DNA of 64,000 nt from Apostichopus japonicus (taxonomy: Eukaryota; Echinodermata; Holothuroidea; Aspidochirotida; Stichopodidae): NCBI RefSeq assembly GCF_037975245.1, contig NC_092562.1, positions 30,082,054 through 30,146,053 on the forward strand, read 5' to 3'. The notes below the pieces were generated by a model. It was not told the DNA's origin, did not search any database, and saw nothing but the letters and a program-made list of their open reading frames with translations. Shown here in pieces: positions 37,991 through 48,981 of this stretch (positions are counted from its first letter, which is position 1; every line of letters begins with the position of its first letter). The position numbers and the translations under genes are program-made.

Positions 37991-38399
37991 TTTCAACAAC
38001 AACTGCAAATTCTGGCTGCCTGCCAACCAATACTAATGAATAAAATAACTAAACAGAACATATTCACCTATTTTGTGTACATCAAAATAAGTCTCACAAT
38101 GAGATGTAATCTTGCCTAGTTAGACTAATCCAGCCATTTCCTTCATGTTGTTTATGTCCTCGACGAAGGTAATGAGCTGGATGATGAATATTAGTTATAC
38201 ACAGTTATACAACACCTAATTGTATTCTGGTCATTTCATTGGTCAATTGCTTGTTGATTGCATGCAAAATCCGCTCTATTCCACTCTATGAAATAGAACC
38301 ATGGGTTATACTTCTTGGTAGCACTTTTTTCAATGGTAAGAAAGCAGAGAAACCTGTCTGCTTAAAACAATCTGTTGCATGAGTGCATTTTACCTAATA

Positions 38400-38580
38400 T
38401 GTTGTATAAAACAAATAATGAACGGTTTCCATTCGTGCAATAGTGCAAATATTTCATTCGTGGAAAGATGTAATTTGTTCCATTCATCTCGGCTGCGCCT
38501 CGTTGAATGGAACATTCCATCTTTCAACTCATGAAATATATGCACTATTGCACTCATAACCATTCATTATTTGTATACTA
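38400..38580. repeat. Foldback element with CTCGGCTGCGCCTCG centre
   Basis: Arms of about 75 bp, inverted: the left has AATAATGAACGGTTTCCATT then GTGCAATAGTGCAAATATTT, and the right has ATATGCACTATTGCACTCAT and AACCATTCATTATTTGTAT. They meet at TTCATCTCGGCTGCGCCTCG TTGAATGGAAC. It is a MITE-like hairpin; the precise ends were not fixed. Confidence 0.75.
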
Positions 38581-38969
38581 GTCTATAACCACCTGTCAGT
38601 CTTTAGGCTTTCTTTTCATTACTTTGTATGATATTTTGGGTTGCCACAAAAATAGAGTTACATGCAGTCACACATACTGCAACAGTTGAGTACTCTATTG
38701 TGCAGCAAGCTAATATGAAAGAAGACCATCTAGCATATGTAGCATTAATAGGCCTGAGCCTAGGTTTTTGAGTGTTATCAACTTGAAATTTACTCTTCTG
38801 AATCTTTACTTGCACATATGTCTAGGCCTGTTCCCTTTTGTATTCAACAAATTTCACTTGTTTCGTGTGCAGTGCCTGTTTGTTTTCAGGAAATGGACAG
38901 TTAGTCGGATCATGAGTTAGGGCTGCATAATGTGACTGCCAGGGATGAGATCTGCTGTGCAGGGTTGGG

Positions 38970-39816
38970 TATGTAGTTTTGGAGCCTTTTAATTTTTGGT
39001 TTTGATACCCCCAGATCACCCGAAATGGCTCTTCTCTGGCATGAAACTGACCAACCAGATGTACACTTTTGCCTGAGAGCCAGTTTTTTAGTTTTTTTTT
39101 CCATCTATAACCTTTTTGAAGATTGCACGTGTAGTCACCTGGCAAGGCGCACAAATAATTGAAAATATACACAAGCACAGTGGAATGCATGATTTGAGCT
39201 TGAATACTGTAATTCTGAAAATTTCTGGGTTTTATAGCCCCCCCCAGATCACCGGAAATGGCACTTCTCGGGCTTGAAAATGACCAAACAGATGTACACT
39301 TTTGCCTGAGAACCAAGTTTTCCCAATAGTTTTTTTATCATCCATAATCTTTTTCAAGATTATCACCAGTCACACATCATGTTCGATCTCATTGCATCTC
39401 ATGTGGATCATTGCTTTTGTAAGTGATTCTACGTAACTCCCCACAATACCCGTCAGCCCACTTTTCAAGGTTTTAAGCCCATTATTTGTTCAGAACTTAA
39501 TAATAAATTTACTTTAAAACATATCCATAATGTTGCACAAAATTTCCTCTATGGACAACCAATATAGACAACACCCCCTCAACCCCTAACAGACCGGTCA
39601 AAATTGCACGAGTAGAGGGTATAGTATGATGAAGAATGTTGTTGGTCAGGGAATTTTCGAAAGTTCAGACACAGTTATTTGATTGGTGTACAAATATTAA
39701 AACCTCTTATAACGGCTACTGTAAAACTTCGATATCATAAAAAAATACAAAATATATGCTCGAGGGGGGGGGGGGCGGTCTCCTTCTCCGCCCACCTCCC
39801 TTGGCTACGCGTCTGC
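38970..39816 (-). repeat. Long repeat-family copies, inverted
   Basis: Minus-strand counterpart of 37360-37990, mainly 39230-39765. A second partial copy of the TTTTGCCTGAGAGCCAGTTT region lies at 38990-39110. The outer end CCCTTGGCTACGCGTCTG at about 39799-39816, next to a G run, matches the TIR of the complete element at 42031-42328. This suggests a longer member of that family. The 164-codon minus frame over it is not a recognisable protein. Confidence 0.75.
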
Positions 39817-40204
39817 GTTTAGAAATCTTGTAGGAAACAGGCCAAATGAAAACCCAGTGAACCCATATCGATGTGGATCACATACACGATTGTACGTACT
39901 TACACTGATACTCAAGAGATGTACAGACATTATGATAATAATCATGAGTTCAACATGCTTTATAGGTCACAGGTCACAGAAACGACCACGAAGAGTCATT
40001 TACCTCACACAGCATGTGTTGGATGAAGTTTATTGCCACCGCCAAATATGATATGGATAAATAATCTCACGCATTATTTTCTATTTATAGCCACAAAAAA
40101 CTATGCCACCAATTATTGGGGGGATAGTAGATAATAAATCCCCCACCTAACAAATTGGGGGCATGTCCCCTCCCCCCGCCCCCCCCCCCTCATGATCGCC
40201 GCCC

Positions 40205-40375
40205 ATGGAGGGAAGTATGATGAGGAATGGTGGTCAGGGAAATTTTCGAAAGTTCAGTTAGTTTATTGGTGTACAAATATTAAAACCTCTTATAACGGCT
40301 ACTATCAAACCTTGTTGAAGGAAATGAAAAAATACCAGATATTTCCGAAACCGAACACTACACATATGCATCTAC
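40205..40375 (-). repeat. Third copy of the AAACCTCTTATAACGG repeat segment
   Basis: Carries TGGTCAGGGAAATTTTCGAA, GGTGTACAAATATTAAAACC and TCTTATAACGGCTACTAT, matching 39640-39725 and the complement of 37400-37480. It sits beside another C-run (CCCCGCCCCCCCCCCTCATG). Confidence 0.78.
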
Positions 40376-40524
40376 AGTTTGGAGGCTGTTCATCCCGGAA
40401 CGCCATTTTCATGCCCACTGATATGATGTGATATCTGCTGTTTGCTTTAAAAATTCGAACAATTGAAATGAGACTGAAATAAATAACTACTATCTGTTTA
40501 TTGTGCAATACTCCACCATTGGCG

Positions 40525-40700
40525 TAACGATGAGCCTGGGAGTGGTGTGGCTCCTGGTCCAAAGGGGCCCCCTTTAGAGGTCCAAACAAGGGCGTCAGCA
40601 GAAATGTTTACAAGGGGGGGGTGGGGGTCAGTAGGTCATATAGGGGTAACACACTACTTGATACTATCTAAGCGGAGCGCCACCATCGGTTGGCGAGGAG
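40525..40700. repeat. Fragments of further short elements with G/C runs
   Basis: GGCGTAACGATGAGCCTGGG followed by GGGGCCCCCTTT, then GGGCGTCAGCAGAAATG with a G run, then TATCTAAGCGGAGCGCCACC, which matches the inside of the 42031-42328 element. No complete ends were found. Confidence 0.5.
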
Positions 40701-40964
40701 AGAACGACGATTTATTTTGCTAAAAAATACTCCTAGATCGTCGGAAAAGACACTTACCGTTCAAGTTGCATTTACACATCGGTTATTTTGAGATCTCATG
40801 TCTTAGGATTTTGACTTTCAATAATTTTAAGTAATACATAATGTTTCCGTATGCAATGAACATAACTAGAGAACTGTTGGTTGGGGGAAATCATTGAAAT
40901 GTCAAATGCTTAATTTTTAATTTTTTTTTTATATTATATATATATATATATTAATATATATAAA

Positions 40965-41345
40965 TATATATATATATATATATGTTTGTGAGAGAGGAAA
41001 AATGGAAATGTCAAAAATGGAGTTGTCGGTGTAAGGGGCAGGGTGAGGCGCACGCCCCTTCCGTAATCCTCGATCCGTCACTGGCTAACCTATGTATATA
41101 ATAGTGATCAGCGCTGTAATAATGACTGTTCCTCTTCTCTTCCCGGTGTTTTCCTGGCGTTTATCTTCTACTCCCTCCTTTTCTCCTTTTTCTCTCTTAC
41201 TTCTTTTTCTTTTCCCTTCTTTCCTTTCCTTCCTCCTCTTCTTTCACCCCTCTTTTTTCCCTTTGTTTCCCCTCTTTTTTTCTCTCCCCTTTTCCTTACA
41301 CAGGTGACGCGCGCCCCCAATGCCCCCCTGGATATGCCCCTAAAA
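40965..41345 (-). repeat. Inverted-repeat family, right copy (homopyrimidine on plus strand)
   Basis: Complement of 35663-36025 over nearly its whole length: TA-rich patch, AATGGAGTTGTCGGTGTAAG, TCCGTAATCCTCGATCCGTC, a pyrimidine tract at about 41150-41290, then GCGCGCCCCCAATGCCCCCC and GGATATGCCCC. Divergence is modest, mostly in the tract length. Confidence 0.82.
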
Positions 41346-41354
41346 TAGGTCACA

Positions 41355-41600
41355 TATATGTCAATTTGAGTTGCTAGAAACTGATATAAGTCCACGGAAA
41401 TTGACTTCTTCCGATTTAATTCGACATATCATCGATTTAAACCGGTGGATGTCGATTTAAATCGATGATATGTCGAATTAAACTGATGTATGTCGATTTA
41501 AATCGGTAGAAGTCAATTTAAGCTGCTGGAAACTGGTATAAGTCGAAGGAAATTGGTATATGTCGAATGAAATCGGTATAAGTCGATTCCCCACGATTTG
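41355..41600. repeat. Palindromic GTCGATTTAAATCG-type tandem repeat
   Basis: Degenerate units of about 17-20 bp alternate orientation around GTCGATTTAAATCGAT, GTCGAATTAAAC, GTATAAGTCGAAGGAAA and similar. One inverted pair (ATTCGACATATCATCGATTT and its complement) gives a strong hairpin centred near 41440. Confidence 0.78.
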
Positions 41601-42030
41601 AGACTGATGGCCCACCATACTGCAGACGGTGGGAAACCCTGGGAGCGAGAACGTCTTACAAAAGTAATACAAAGCCTGCGACGTTTATCGTCGGTTTGAG
41701 GACTGAGAAACGAAAAGAAACCGACATTTCGGTTTTCACAAGTGTTTTTTGCAACTATACTACTACACAATTCGTTGATAGTATGAACAGGGTGTGGTGT
41801 CGGCGTACGGTAAAGTGAATAGCTCGTTCGAAATTATTCCTCAACCGACTCATGTCAAAGGGTGACCTGCAGTCACGTGAGCGCTTAGGTATTTTTGAAA
41901 AAGAGCCAATTCCTTGTCCAAAACTACGAGGTTTGCTCAAGTTTTACCGAGTCCCAAAAGAAAATAATAAATGTGCCATGTATCAATGGAAAGGTACAAC
42001 GGTAAATATTCAATGTAACATACATTTGCA

Positions 42031-42328
42031 CAGGCGCGTAGCCAGGAATTTACCAAGGGAGGGGCGAAACTGTAGATTCGGCTTTGCAAACTATCTAAGC
42101 GTAGCGCCACCATAATTGGCGCGAAGCGTACAAGAAAATTTTGGCTGAAAATGCCTCCCAGATCGCTGGAAATGGCACTTCCCAGGCCTTGTAATTAGTT
42201 GTATCTTAGCATTTTCTCTTTTTAAAATACTAGCGATATCATAAAAACATAAAAACAAAAATTAAAAAATATGCTCAAGGGGGCGGCTTCCCCCTTCGCC
42301 CCCCCCCCCCCCCTTGGCTACGCGCCTG
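42031..42328. mobile_element. Complete short TIR element (298 bp), 8-bp TSD with one mismatch
   Basis: Left CAGGCGCGTAGCCAGG, right complement CAGGCGCGTAGCCAAGG. Flanks are CATTTGCA (42023-42030) and CATTTGAA (42329-42336). The size, TIRs and 8-bp TSD fit a hAT-type MITE. Inside are a G/C-run end and the AGATCGCTGGAAATGGCACT word shared with the copies at 36 and 37-39 kb. It truncates an 87-codon open frame (from 41852) of unknown meaning. Confidence 0.88.
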
Positions 42329-42684
42329 CATTTGAACGAATTAGAGGATGTCGAAAAAAAAAAAAAAAACACCAGCTATACCTTTTAATCAAAAACTGTT
42401 ATCTGTTACCCCATGTGTGAATGGTTCAGTCCAATATGTCTTTGAAAGTTCGAGCCAATGACGCAGATCCATCCTAACACCAGGAAGTAACAGCACACAA
42501 CAAGTTCCCTCTTCATTACACACTGTGCAGCTCGCGTATTATGGCAGAACAACATGCAAACTACACAGTGTTCGATTAGGCTCCAAACCCACTGCCAACA
42601 ACACACGTATCACCACCCTTACATAGGGTGCAGATCAGGAACTCCTCAGCCTTATCAAGGCCGACTACATTTATTGTGAACGAA

Positions 42685-42781
42685 ATGGCTAGCATTGTAC
42701 GTGAAAGTAGAAGTCCTGTGTTGTTAACTGCGACTTTAACAGTGTTTCTATTATTTCTGTTAAAATTCGGTCCTGCATTTG
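42685..42781 (+). CDS. Gene 2, exon 1: signal peptide
   Basis: First exon of a secreted or membrane protein. ATG at 42685 has G at -3 and G at +4, and an in-frame TAG at 42625 closes the frame upstream, so the start is well placed. It encodes a basic n-region (MASIVRESRSP), a hydrophobic core (VLLTATLTVFLLFLL) and KFGPAF plus one base of Gly, then the strong donor GTAAGTT. Phase 1 at the exon end is the usual phase after signal-peptide exons and fits the acceptor phase of the exon at 63531. The link to that exon across 20.7 kb is inferred from phase, strand and the lack of other candidates. Confidence 0.72.
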
Positions 42782-42849
42782 GTAAGTTGGATCAAGAAAT
42801 GCCACTATCAGCTGTCAATGTGTCCACCGTACACAAGTTAAAGCGGCAA

Positions 42850-43800
42850 TGACACTGCCCGGCATTGATAAACTACCAAATCTGTACTAGCCTAAGCCTA
42901 ACGCTATTTAAGAGACCTAGGTCTCCTGTCAATACTGTAATAATGCTGGGCTCATTACTGCTGTAAGAAATAAGTTGTTGCTGTTATTTACAATGTCGTG
43001 CTATCACCATATGCCTACAAGTGTTAACTTTATTGTCTATAACAGCCATAGAACAACATTCTACAGGTGGTTTGAAATGAAAGGCCATGGGATGAACAAC
43101 TTTTTATTTTAAAGCTTGCAGACAGGTAGCATGGTCGGCTCATAATGCTTCCTGTTTAAGGAATTGTCTGGTGGACGATGTGGATACATTGTCCTAATAG
43201 TTCTTATTTTTCTCTTTCTATCCATGTGAAAATTGTGCAGGCAAATAGGAACTCCTGTTTCTGCAGCAAATACAATCTCATGTGTACACACACAGGTGAT
43301 TGCCTACTATATATATATTATTATGTACACATCGCGAATGTACATACAGCCCACCATGCCCAGTTGGTTTATACATGGCATTGCTCATATAATACACTCT
43401 CACATTCAAACCACAGTTTATAAACCGTTCTTCGAAATCGCTGAAATAAAATTACAGATCAACTTAATTTACAGTAAAAGGAAGCTTGGAAGTATTTGGA
43501 AAATCAAAAGATGAAACTTGGCAGAATCAATGTCAGGGCAGAATAAGCTAGGTACCGAGAAGCTAGGCTTCACAGAACTAACTGTCCGATTGAAAACGCG
43601 AAGTATAATCAACGGAGAGTCTGCTGTTAAAACTTATCTTGTGGTACACAAAAATAACATTTTCATCGATGCACTACATATATGACAATTTAACAAATTT
43701 TTTAAGACATATATAATTGATAAGAAATTTCACCAAAAATTAAGGAAGAAATTAATCTGTATTCAATCTGGTTTTTATTGTGCTTACTGTACGAACTGTA
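42850..43800. other. Intron 1 of gene 2, no feature recognised
   Basis: Unique sequence apart from a short (TA)n at 43307-43321. The open frames at 43.18-43.51 kb show no domain. Confidence 0.45.
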
Positions 43801-43805
43801 TCTTG

Positions 43806-44100
43806 GACCAATCTCATATTTAGTAGGTAGTTGTGACACGTTAAGTTCAAGAAGCTAATTGTTTTATATGAAAGACCAAGGTCATTTGGGTCACTATAGC
43901 GGTCAAATTGTGAAAAGCTTGTACATGCAATATTTCAAGAAGGAAAGCTTGGAACAATCTCATATTTAGTACTTAGTTGTGACACGTTTAGTTCAAGTAG
44001 CATATGGTGTTTTGTAGGGGCTAAAGGTCATTTGGGGTCACTAGGGGTCAAATTGTGTGCAAAAGTTGTACTCTTTGTACATACAGCGTTGCTATTGGAA
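43806..44100. repeat. Two-copy direct repeat, unit about 160 bp
   Basis: The copies share CAATCTCATATTTAGTA, AGTTGTGACACGTTTAGTTC and AAGGTCATTTGGGGTCACTA followed by GGGGTCAAATTGTG. The first starts near 43808, the second near 43973. Differences are scattered point changes and small indels. Confidence 0.8.
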
Positions 44101-47100
44101 CAAAACATATGACTGCATCATCAGTATGATATAATTGTTTCCATTATTGAAGTTTTCTGTCGTATTGTGCTAAAAAGGCATTCATATTAATTTCTCAACC
44201 AATTAACAAACAAAATTAACCAAAGATATCATGACTGCTTGCTTATATGCGCCAGCAATCCCTGCACAGTAGATATGCAGACCTGTATACTACTAACAAT
44301 TAAAGCATTGTTAATTTTTGTTTGTGTCAGTCTGAAAAGGTGGCCAAACATCTCTTAAATTATTTCTTAAGGCATTTCCTACATGTCATCAGTCAGTCAT
44401 CAGTCAGTTTTTAAGACAAGTTTGTTGTTTTTGCCGCTAGGATATTTCTTGCAAATATTTTCACTCAACACTAGCTGCATGTTGAAGATAGATGCTCTTT
44501 AACAGTAGATTTTCATTGCATAAAAGTTCCCTTTGATTCAATACTTGGCAGTGCAATGGGGCAATAGCGATATTTTTTTGCGCACCAATCTGCTGCTAAA
44601 AAGACCAGGTAAATAATTGGGTAAAAGTATGACCTCATGCTAATCGATTGAGTAGTGGTTCAAGGTAGCAGTGAGGTACCATGTAGGCTTACAAGTCTTA
44701 CACACAGTAGCTACTGTATAGTACATACTGTACCTAGTACTTGAGGAGCTGTTACGTAACAGAAGCTAAGCTATCTTTGTAGGTTTGTTTTCAGATGTTT
44801 TATTTTAATTTTTTGAGACACTACAATAGGCCTAGCTGCTTATTTATGATTCTGCAACATGTTTTACTTTGTTCAACACTTACTTTTGGTGGTATAAGTT
44901 CAAATTTCATACTGCATAGAAACATAATTTTCCAATGTGCAGTTTCGTAGCACCATGTATATGCCAAAGTACCAGAACATATATATATGTTAACAGAAAG
45001 TATTGATGTTTTAGATCTGTACTGTGAAGACTTGAACAGCAATCATCATAGTGCGTAGTGAATTTCGCGAGTATACTTTTAGCCACGGTCCCCAAATAGC
45101 AAACTACTTTTAAAATATTTGTCTAGGCTTGAGAAGAAGCTTGTTGTCTTTGGTAGAGATCAATCTGTATGTTGATACAAGAAAATTGTCCATCTCCATT
45201 GTCAGCAGCCAAAGTGCATATTGTTTGTCAATTCTCAATACTTTGTACTGGACTACTTTGAAGTATTTTGATCATCCTGGCTATATTCTACAGCTTAGTG
45301 TGTCAAATTCATGTAAAGGAAGCCTCGCAAATCCCCGAGTCTGGACTGGTGGATTTATCTGCCGCTATATAGAGCACAGCCACAAGCAAATAATGAGTCA
45401 CACTTGGGTGCACATTGTTCCCAAACTACCCACCATGCTATACAGTTACATTCACAGCAGTCAAAGCATTTACTATACAATAGCAAGTTGAACAAAAGAG
45501 CACTCTTAATTGAAAGTTCAAAGGTATCCAAATGTTCCGCAAAGATAGTGTGTTTATACGCCGTATTTTATCCTTTTGCAAAGGCAAAACATCTGTGAAA
45601 ATAAGTGAGGAAATGTGAATTAATATTGCAGGAATCTAGCTAATGTTCTTGTTTGCCCAGTCGGCCAAGTGTGTACAATAAATGTTGCTTGCAAAGCAAA
45701 GTTTCCTGGATTGTTAAGATCAAAAATCTAAAAACACTAAAACCAAATACTTTTGTACGCTGCACTTTAGCATGAACCCGAGTCAAACATACAGCAGGCT
45801 CTTGCATAATCTTATGTGTGAACAAAAAATCATTGTGGTAGAGCAATTTTCGCACTCCGGCAGATCTTTATGTTTTTAATCATGCAGCTAGTAACCTACA
45901 TGAGCGAGAACAAATTACTCGAAGGCCTACGCTCGCCGAAAGTCCAGCCTTATGGAGAAATAAGTGCAGTGCTTCTTCCGATTGCATGGTCGAGTAAAAA
46001 AAAAAGAAAGATAATGGGAGCAGTCTAGGCTTTAAACCTTGTTTTTCGCTCAACTTGTAACGCAAGTAGCTTGCACTAAAATTCTCACCTAATACTGTAA
46101 ATTATATATGTGGCAGTCTAACAACACACTCTAGTCAATAGGGAAATCATGCCTTTAACCAACTGTTTATAAGCTGAAATTTTGTCGCAGTTAGCTGGCA
46201 CCTAAATTAAATCCACAGTTTCGAGGGATGTACTACAGTTACCTGTATGCAGAGATCAACGTTACAGTTGATGGTCTTTGCAGTTAGCATACATGTGTGG
46301 CTTAGCTTAGTTATTGTTTTGCTTGACTTTTGGTATGTCAATATGGGTTTTTGGGGCGCATATTTTTAATGCAATGGATGATTTACTTTTTCAATCATAG
46401 TTATGTACCACTCGTTGAACAAGGTTATGCACAGGCCCAGGTAAAAGATATATGCTGTTTTTATTGATCTTTCGAGTAGATGAAGGACACGATTAATGAT
46501 AAATGACCAAGAAATTTTATTTGTGAGGTTTGATAACGTGGAAGGTTTGCAAGAATTATATAAAGTATTGAACTTCGGACATTCGGTAGTGTCGGATTTT
46601 AGCTAGTGCAGGAGACAATTTGCAACTTAAACTACAGCTCTATTGATTGTCAAAACCGCCAAAGTTAATGATCTTATTTGGCCATGTTTGCTCACTGTTT
46701 GTGAACAATAAGCAGCTTTGTGTTGTCATGACGCTGTGCTCATTACTCTGGCTGGCTATCAGCTGGTGTGCATTCAGCCATGGGACTAATATGCATATGT
46801 GCACAATGAGCAAGTGGTGCAAGATTTTTGCCTGCCAGGACATGGTGGTAAGATTTGCGCGGCTTCCCAGAGGTTATTCTTGTAGCATCATCGAAAGCAC
46901 TACTGTTTGCTGTCTGGTTCATATATATGTGTAGTTCCTCAGAAATGTAATGATCTCAAAATATGTATTGTTCTGTGACTACTCAATAGTGTTCAGCAGA
47001 TAATTGGTTATATAATCGACATCAGGCTGATGATCAGACAATCGGTAAAAAATCGGCATCGGCAAAACCCATTGAGCTACTGATTATGCGAAACCGTTTA

Positions 47101-47530
47101 TTACGTTCCACATAAAGGATTGTATTTTTCCGCCCTTCTGATTTACCACAACCACGAAGGGAGAAGAATGTAGATCATTCGATTCAATGCTATTAAAAGC
47201 CTGGGAAGGTGCGCTAATACACCCTGTAACGGTAAATTGCAGATCCCTCAAGTGAGATTGTTCTAATACTGTTCGATATAGTATCCAGTTTTGGCAGTTA
47301 ACATCTTAAAGTATACCCACTCTAAGCTTAGGGATGACATTCTTTTTTTTTTTTTTTTTGCACTTGACTTATTGCATCTAACAAAAACCTTCTGTTGTCC
47401 ATGTTTAACGAATGATAAGAAAGATTTATTGTCTTGACAAAATATCAACCAAAACAGTATACTTTTTAACCATTTTGGCCGCTTCACCATACGTGAAAAC
47501 TGGGAAGTGAAACGATAACATTAGACTGCT
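44101..47530. other. Intron 1 of gene 2, mostly unassigned
   Basis: No recognisable exon. The 120-codon frame at 45129-45491 has no known domain. Words such as CAATCGGTAAAAAATCGGC and ATCGGCATCGGC near 47038-47063 resemble hAT-type subterminal repeats and may mark a decayed element. A poly-T run lies at 47343-47359. Confidence 0.4.
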
Positions 47531-47541
47531 CATTGTGAGTT

Positions 47542-48062
47542 TGTAATGTTATTGAATATGCATTCACATGTACGTGTGCAAACGATGCACTACATTATAT
47601 AATCTGCACCTGTATGCTAATGAGCTGTGTATTTGCATATTGGTATATAAGTTAAAGCATGCCGTCTGCTCTTTCTTGTTCACCCTGTCTCTCCATCTGT
47701 CAACAAGTAACCTTGGACATATCGCTTCTCGGCCTTTTGGCTAAGATCATGTGTAGTATCTGTTCCCTTTCGAGGGGAATGGTGATACACACCCGACGAT
47801 GGTCACACAGTCACAGTCCCGATGCAAGGGGACTGGGGCTGAGAGCGGATCAGTCGTTTGGTAGTTTGGTTTTCGTGCCCAGGTTCTTTCCTGGGTGACT
47901 TTTTCTTAAAAAGTACCTTGGACATATCGTCCTATATATCTGTCCTGTACAGCATGATGTAATGCAAGAAATAATAACATGTTATTTGTTAATACTCTAC
48001 GTCGACTGTGTTCTACTTGATTGTTTGAAAGAACTCATATACCTAAACAAGGAAACATGACA
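47542..48062 (+). repeat. Probable 5' LTR of the Ty3/gypsy element (interrupted)
   Basis: Inferred borders TGTAATG...TGACA. A TATA-like TATATAAG lies at about 47643. Directly after the right border comes TGGTGGCAGCGAATGG, placed like a primer-binding site, and gag starts about 0.9 kb further on. A U2-headed retroposon sits inside it. No matching 3' LTR was found downstream of pol, so the borders are not confirmed by comparison. Confidence 0.45.
47721..47910 (+). mobile_element. U2 snRNA-headed short retroposon with 15-19 bp TSD
   Basis: The first ~45 bases (ATCGCTTCTCGGCCTTTTGG then CTAAGATCATGTGTAGTATC) match the 5' end of U2 snRNA, including the branch-site-pairing GTAGTA, with one visible change. 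The next ~145 bases do not look like U2. They include GGGGACTGGGGCTGAGAGCG and GTGCCCAGGTTCTTTCC and end in TTTTTCTTAAAAAG. ACCTTGGACATATCG is found on both sides (47710-47724 and 47915-47929), so it was inserted by target-primed retroposition. It could be a SINE with a U2-derived head or a chimeric one-off; it is not a full U2 gene. Confidence 0.78.
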
Positions 48063-48981
48063 TGGTGGCAGCGAATGGAAAGCAGTCCATAGAAATAGAC
48101 AGTCGCTAAGGCATGAAAGTCTTCGAAGCACGTTGGAGCATGGAGGTAAAAACCATGGTTGGATTAAGCTACAATATACAGTAAGTCCGCCGCTGGGAAG
48201 ACAGGGTGCAAGCCACGAGGCGAACGTGTAACAAAAAACGCCATTTCAGTTACATTCAGTTCGACCGGACTTATATTTATTTCATCAGTGGAAGCTTGCC
48301 ATATACTACGTTAAACAACAGTACTGGCATACAATCAGAATCTAGAAGTCGTGCTATTTATTCCAATTAGTACTTGTATTGTGCTGAGTGTTTAACATCA
48401 GCCTAAAAAACAATCAACATTCCAGACCATTGCCTATGGCTTATGATGCAGGAGCACGTCCACGCATTACTAAATAAGATGTACGAACAGGCAACGATGT
48501 ACCGTCTGTGAGGAGAGCGCAGCATATTCCTTTAGCGGAATTGGCTACTACAGTTCTGGGCTCGTCATTGGAAGGTCTTCCAGTTTCCATACGTTGAAAG
48601 TGTAGTGATATCCACCGTATGCAGTGTGTGCTGTACAAGGTGCAAAACTTGTTTCTGGTCCAGTCTACTTGCTGTCGGAGTACAACCTCAACGTTAATGG
48701 GTGCAGAGGGTGACCTGAACTGACGTAGTTTCCAACAGATACTCTCCATGAACTAAGACGAGTTTGTATGACTATCGTAAAATTATTTCATGTACTATAT
48801 TGTTGCATACCTGGTAAACAAACCTGGTGAGTGTTACGTAACATTAAGCCAAGCTCGTACAAGGTAGCCTAAGCTTGTAAGTTGTAGTAATGTATATTGT
48901 ATAGTGCTACTGCTACAGTAGTGTGCTGGAAATTGTGAAATTCTAATCTAGTTGTTAGTATCCAAATACGTTGTTACCAAA
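48063..48981 (+). other. Leader between primer-binding site and gag
   Basis: About 0.9 kb with no plus-strand frame of note. A 102-codon minus-strand frame at 48441-48749 is unrecognised and lies inside the retroelement, so it is not called a gene. Confidence 0.45.

Noticed and set aside
38822-39316. 164-codon minus-strand frame
   Set aside because: Lies in a dispersed repeat family. Related short frames in the other copies are broken, so it is not a conserved gene.
41852-42115. 87-codon frame upstream of gene 2
   Set aside because: Its second half is the MITE at 42031-42328; the first half has no recognisable domain or splice donor.
45129-45491. 120-codon frame in intron 1 of gene 2
   Set aside because: No recognisable domain, composition like the surrounding intron, and no convincing phase-1 splice borders.
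47721-47767. Functional U2 snRNA gene
   Set aside because: Only the first ~45 nt match; the Sm site and 3' stem-loops are absent, and the whole is flanked by a target duplication.
48441-48749. 102-codon minus-strand frame between LTR and gag
   Set aside because: Antisense, inside the retroelement leader, with no recognised domain.
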